DNA of 64,000 bases, from the NCBI RefSeq assembly GCF_000422945.1, contig NZ_AUHA01000002.1, positions 1,488,001 through 1,552,000 of the forward strand, read 5' to 3'. Position 1 is the stretch's first letter. Each line of letters opens with the position of its first letter. Positions 61,962 to 64,000 of this stretch are shown here, one piece after another. Source of the DNA: Daejeonella oryzae DSM 19973 (GTDB lineage Bacteria > Bacteroidota > Bacteroidia > Sphingobacteriales > Sphingobacteriaceae). The translations under genes and the position numbers were made by a program. The notes under the pieces were generated by a model. It was given only the letters and a program-made list of their open reading frames with translations, did not search any database and had not been told where the DNA came from.

Positions 61962-62155
61962 TAGTTTTTAAATTATTCGTTCATTTAAATTAAGACCGCT
62001 GCAGGAAAAAGAGTGCCGCAATTTGCTTAGATGGTCCAACGGCCACCGATTCACATTTATGATTTGTAAAATTTATCTGGTTTACTCCGGTATTTTTAAT
62101 AATCCAAACTCTCTTCGTATTCGTACGTTGTCTTTGAGTTGAAACTATAATTATT

Positions 62156-62527
62156 ATGACTTACAATAAACTGAACCCGCAAGAAGAGGAAGTGATTTTG
62201 CATAAAGGAACAGAAAGACCTTTTACTGGCGAATATGTAAATACCAAAGAAGCAGGAACCTATATCTGCCGGCAATGCAATACCCCTTTGTATACCTCCG
62301 AAGATAAATTTGAATCGCACTGTGGCTGGCCAAGCTTTGACGATGAATTGCCCGGTGCAGTAAAGCGTGTTGCTGATCGCGATGGACGCCGTGTTGAAAT
62401 TGTTTGTGCTAATTGTTCCGCACATTTGGGTCACGTTTTTGAAGGAGAGCGTTTCACTCCTAAAAATACCCGCCATTGTGTAAATTCCATTTCGATGAAA
62501 TTTATCCCTGCCAAAAGCGGAAACTAA
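62156..62527 (+). CDS. msrB: Peptide-methionine (R)-S-oxide reductase
   Basis: MsrB (123 aa) repairs R-methionine sulfoxide. Structural zinc cysteines are in CRQC and CANC. The substrate loop is [15 protein letters not shown] and the C-terminal catalytic Cys is in [13 protein letters not shown]. There is no fused MsrA and no signal peptide, so it is a cytosolic single-domain enzyme. Confidence 0.94.
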   Translation: MTYNKLNPQEEEVILHKGTERPFTGEYVNTKEAGTYICRQCNTPLYTSEDKFESHCGWPSFDDELPGAVKRVADRDGRRVEIVCANCSAHLGHVFEGERFTPKNTRHCVNSISMKFIPAKSGN

Positions 62528-62556
62528 TTGTATTTATTTCTATTAAATAATTATAT

Positions 62557-62850
62557 ATGATCAAATTTGGATTGCTGGCAACCCTTGAAGCTAAGCCGGG
62601 CAAAGAAACGGAACTGCATGATTTTTTAATATCAGCCTTGCCATTGGCGCAGGATGAACCGGGTACAAAAACCTGGTATGCTTTCAGGATTAATTCCGGT
62701 ACGTATGGGATATTTGATTCATTTGAAACTGAAGAAGCACGCGAGGCTCATTTATCCGGACCGATCGCTAGAGCTTTAATGGAAAAAGCCGCTGAGCTTT
62801 TAGCCAAAGATCCGGTTATTGAGAAGACAGATATTCTGGCAGCTAAATAA
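62557..62850 (+). CDS. Antibiotic biosynthesis monooxygenase (ABM) fold protein
   Basis: A 97-aa dimeric alpha+beta-barrel protein of the ABM/quinol monooxygenase type: IKFGLLATLEAKPGKETELHDFLISALPLAQDEPGTKTWYAFRINSGTYGIFDSFETEEAREAHLSGPIARALM. The activity cannot be assigned. It lies 29 bp after msrB and may share its transcript, which would fit a stress context. Confidence 0.8.
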   Translation: MIKFGLLATLEAKPGKETELHDFLISALPLAQDEPGTKTWYAFRINSGTYGIFDSFETEEAREAHLSGPIARALMEKAAELLAKDPVIEKTDILAAK

Positions 62851-62871
62851 GGTTATCCACATATTTATTTT

Positions 62872-62901
62872 AAAAGCCGATCTTTTAGATTGGCTTTTTT
62901 T
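62872..62901 (+). terminator. Terminator after the ABM gene
   Basis: AAAAGCC-g-ATC and GAT-t-GGCTTTT pair around a TTTTA loop with a run of seven T at the end. Confidence 0.8.
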
Positions 62902-63029
62902 GTACCCGGAAGGGTCAGGCTAGCTTTATTGCAGCTTTATCTGATTGTAGATTTTATGCAATTTGTTTAAAACTTAAACTCATGCTAAGCACTCTAAAGT
63001 ATATATTTGTTGCTCGAAAAAAGTTCTTA

Positions 63030-63160
63030 CCAATTTAACCGGCTTGCCGGATTTTTTCCGGAATAAACAAGGGATACCGTGTGTAAATCACGGGCTGACG
63101 TGCAACTGTTAGGATCATTAAATCAGTATGATTTAATCTCAGCCAGAACACCTGCCGCGT
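63030..63160 (+). promoter_or_regulatory. Cobalamin riboswitch upstream of nrdB
   Basis: The conserved elements of the adenosylcobalamin aptamer are visible in order: AAGGGATACCG...ATCACGG (63069-63093), GCAACTGT (63102-63109) and the 3' B12-box AGCCAGAACACCTGCC (63141-63156), which fits the family consensus AGyCAGrAnACCTGCC. A CCGG...CCGG stem lies at 63039-63050. About 105 bases of structured leader follow before the nrdB ATG. This points to repression of nrdB when cobalamin is present. Confidence 0.9.
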
Positions 63161-63264
63161 TTAATTGTCAAAGCTTTCACGAATAAAGTTTTGACGGAGA
63201 TTCTGATTCTCGCATCTGTTGATGCAGGAATTGCTGTCTTCTGTCAATTCCAAAACCATCTGTT
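63161..63264 (+). promoter_or_regulatory. Expression-platform region of the riboswitch
   Basis: Three possible hairpins lie between the aptamer and the ATG: GTCAAA...TTTTGAC (63167-63195), GCATC-TGTT-GATGC (63212-63225) and GGAATTG...CAATTCC (63228-63251). No long T-run is present, so control at the level of translation, by masking the start region, is more likely than termination. Confidence 0.5.
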
Positions 63265-64000
63265 ATGAATCACGAGAACGAAATCCTGTTAAAGGAAAAT
63301 AAAGACCGCTTTGTCCTGTTGCCAATAAAATATCCCGCTATATGGGAAATGTATAAAAAAAGCGAGGCCAGTTTCTGGACAGCTGAAGAGATTGACCTTT
63401 CTGGAGATATTAAAGATTGGGAAAATCTGAATGATGGTGAAAAACATTTCGTGTCGCATATTCTGGCCTTTTTTGCTGCCAGCGATGGTATCGTAAACGA
63501 GAATCTGGCTGTTAATTTTATGAGCGAAGTGCAGATTCCGGAGGCCCGTTGTTTTTATGGCTTCCAGATTATGATGGAAAACATTCATTCAGAAACCTAC
63601 GCCCTGCTAATTGATACCTATATCAAAGATGCGGTTGAAAAAGAAAGATTGTTTCATGCTATTGATACAGTTCCCTGCGTGAATAAAAAGGCACAATGGG
63701 CCTTGAAATGGATCAATAACGGGAATTTTGCCCAGCGACTGGTGGCATTTGCTGCCGTAGAAGGTATTTTCTTTTCCGGAAGTTTCTGTTCTATTTTCTG
63801 GTTGAAAAAACGCGGACTGATGCCGGGCTTGACTTTCAGCAATGAGTTGATTTCCCGTGACGAAGGAATGCACTGCGAATTTGCTTGCCTGCTTTACAGC
63901 ATGCTGAGTCAAAAACTTTCTAAAGAGGAAGTAACAGAAATTATTGCTGATGCGGTGGAGATTGAAAAGGAATTTGTAACCGATGCCCTGCCTGTAAATC
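63265..64000 (+). CDS. nrdB: Class I ribonucleotide reductase small (R2) subunit, 3' truncated by the window
   Basis: An open frame from ATG 63265 to the window end, about 245 codons with no stop. It starts [16 protein letters not shown]. The diiron site is visible: Asp74, Glu105 and His108, with the radical Tyr112 in ENIHSETY, plus VEGIFFSG and [10 protein letters not shown] in the second half. The enzyme reduces ribonucleotides to deoxyribonucleotides with oxygen but without B12. The cobalamin riboswitch upstream controls it. The partner nrdA is expected downstream, outside the window. Confidence 0.96.
   Translation, partial: MNHENEILLKENKDRFVLLPIKYPAIWEMYKKSEASFWTAEEIDLSGDIKDWENLNDGEKHFVSHILAFFAASDGIVNENLAVNFMSEVQIPEARCFYGFQIMMENIHSETYALLIDTYIKDAVEKERLFHAIDTVPCVNKKAQWALKWINNGNFAQRLVAFAAVEGIFFSGSFCSIFWLKKRGLMPGLTFSNELISRDEGMHCEFACLLYSMLSQKLSKEEVTEIIADAVEIEKEFVTDALPVN

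Noticed and set aside
63289-63912. Minus-strand frames opposite nrdB
   Set aside because: They are shadows of the plus-strand nrdB frame, which has no stop before the window end.

Overview
The window looks like chromosomal DNA of a Bacteroidota bacterium, most likely in the Sphingobacteriales (Pedobacter/Mucilaginibacter-like). Evidence: a type IX secretion (gliding-type) C-terminal domain protein, a Porin_10-type outer-membrane protein, DUF5606 and DUF4293 proteins, promoter -7 boxes of the Bacteroidota form TAnnTTTG, low GC content, and a zinc-less L36. No rRNA, tRNA or CRISPR array was seen.

Layout. 1-10.1 kb: the 3' part of the S10/spc/alpha ribosomal supercluster in standard order (rpsQ end, rplN, rplX, rplE, rpsN, rpsH, rplF, rplR, rpsE, rpmD, rplO, secY, map, infA, rpmJ, rpsM, rpsK, rpsD, rpoA, rplQ), closed by a strong terminator. 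Several intergenic gaps in it hold hairpins that may be ribosomal-protein leaders. 10.3-12.3 kb: dnaK. 12.35-19.1 kb: a minus-strand block (sugar nucleotidyltransferase, HerA/DUF853-like ATPase, S9 peptidase, M42 aminopeptidase, GNAT acetyltransferase). 19.5-26.2 kb: a plus-strand five-gene operon of SulP anion transporter, beta-carbonic anhydrase, ABC exporter with a degenerate ATPase domain, HlyD-type adaptor and TolC, preceded by a perfect 35-bp palindrome. This is the most unusual locus in the window. 26.6-28.1 kb: acyl-CoA carboxylase beta subunit (minus). 28.4-31.2 kb: a small membrane protein, then a second SulP plus a beta-carbonic anhydrase of a different subtype.

31.2-47.97 kb: mostly housekeeping and envelope genes (pruA, SnoaL-like protein, Gdx/SugE-type SMR exporter, serine beta-lactamase-like hydrolase, lpxK-punA-porin operon, a conserved secreted protein, cyclophilin, DUF5606, a 40-aa membrane protein found by hand, rlmH, T9SS cargo, aconitase, polysaccharide deacetylase). 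48-52.5 kb: a TolC plus periplasmic adaptor pair with no pump gene, then gpsA and a YtxH-like protein. 52.5-59 kb: DEAD-box helicase, DUF4293, truA, MsbA-like ABC exporter, sucD. 59-64 kb: a four-PAS histidine kinase with an extra C-terminal domain, msrB, a monooxygenase-fold protein, then a cobalamin riboswitch leading into a truncated nrdB (class I ribonucleotide reductase small subunit) that runs off the window edge.

How the parts may work together. The two SulP/carbonic-anhydrase pairs suggest bicarbonate or other anion handling, one pair being tied to a tripartite exporter of unknown cargo. The cobalamin riboswitch suggests that the B12-independent reductase is turned down when B12 is available. 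All functional statements rest on motif reading; no database search was run.
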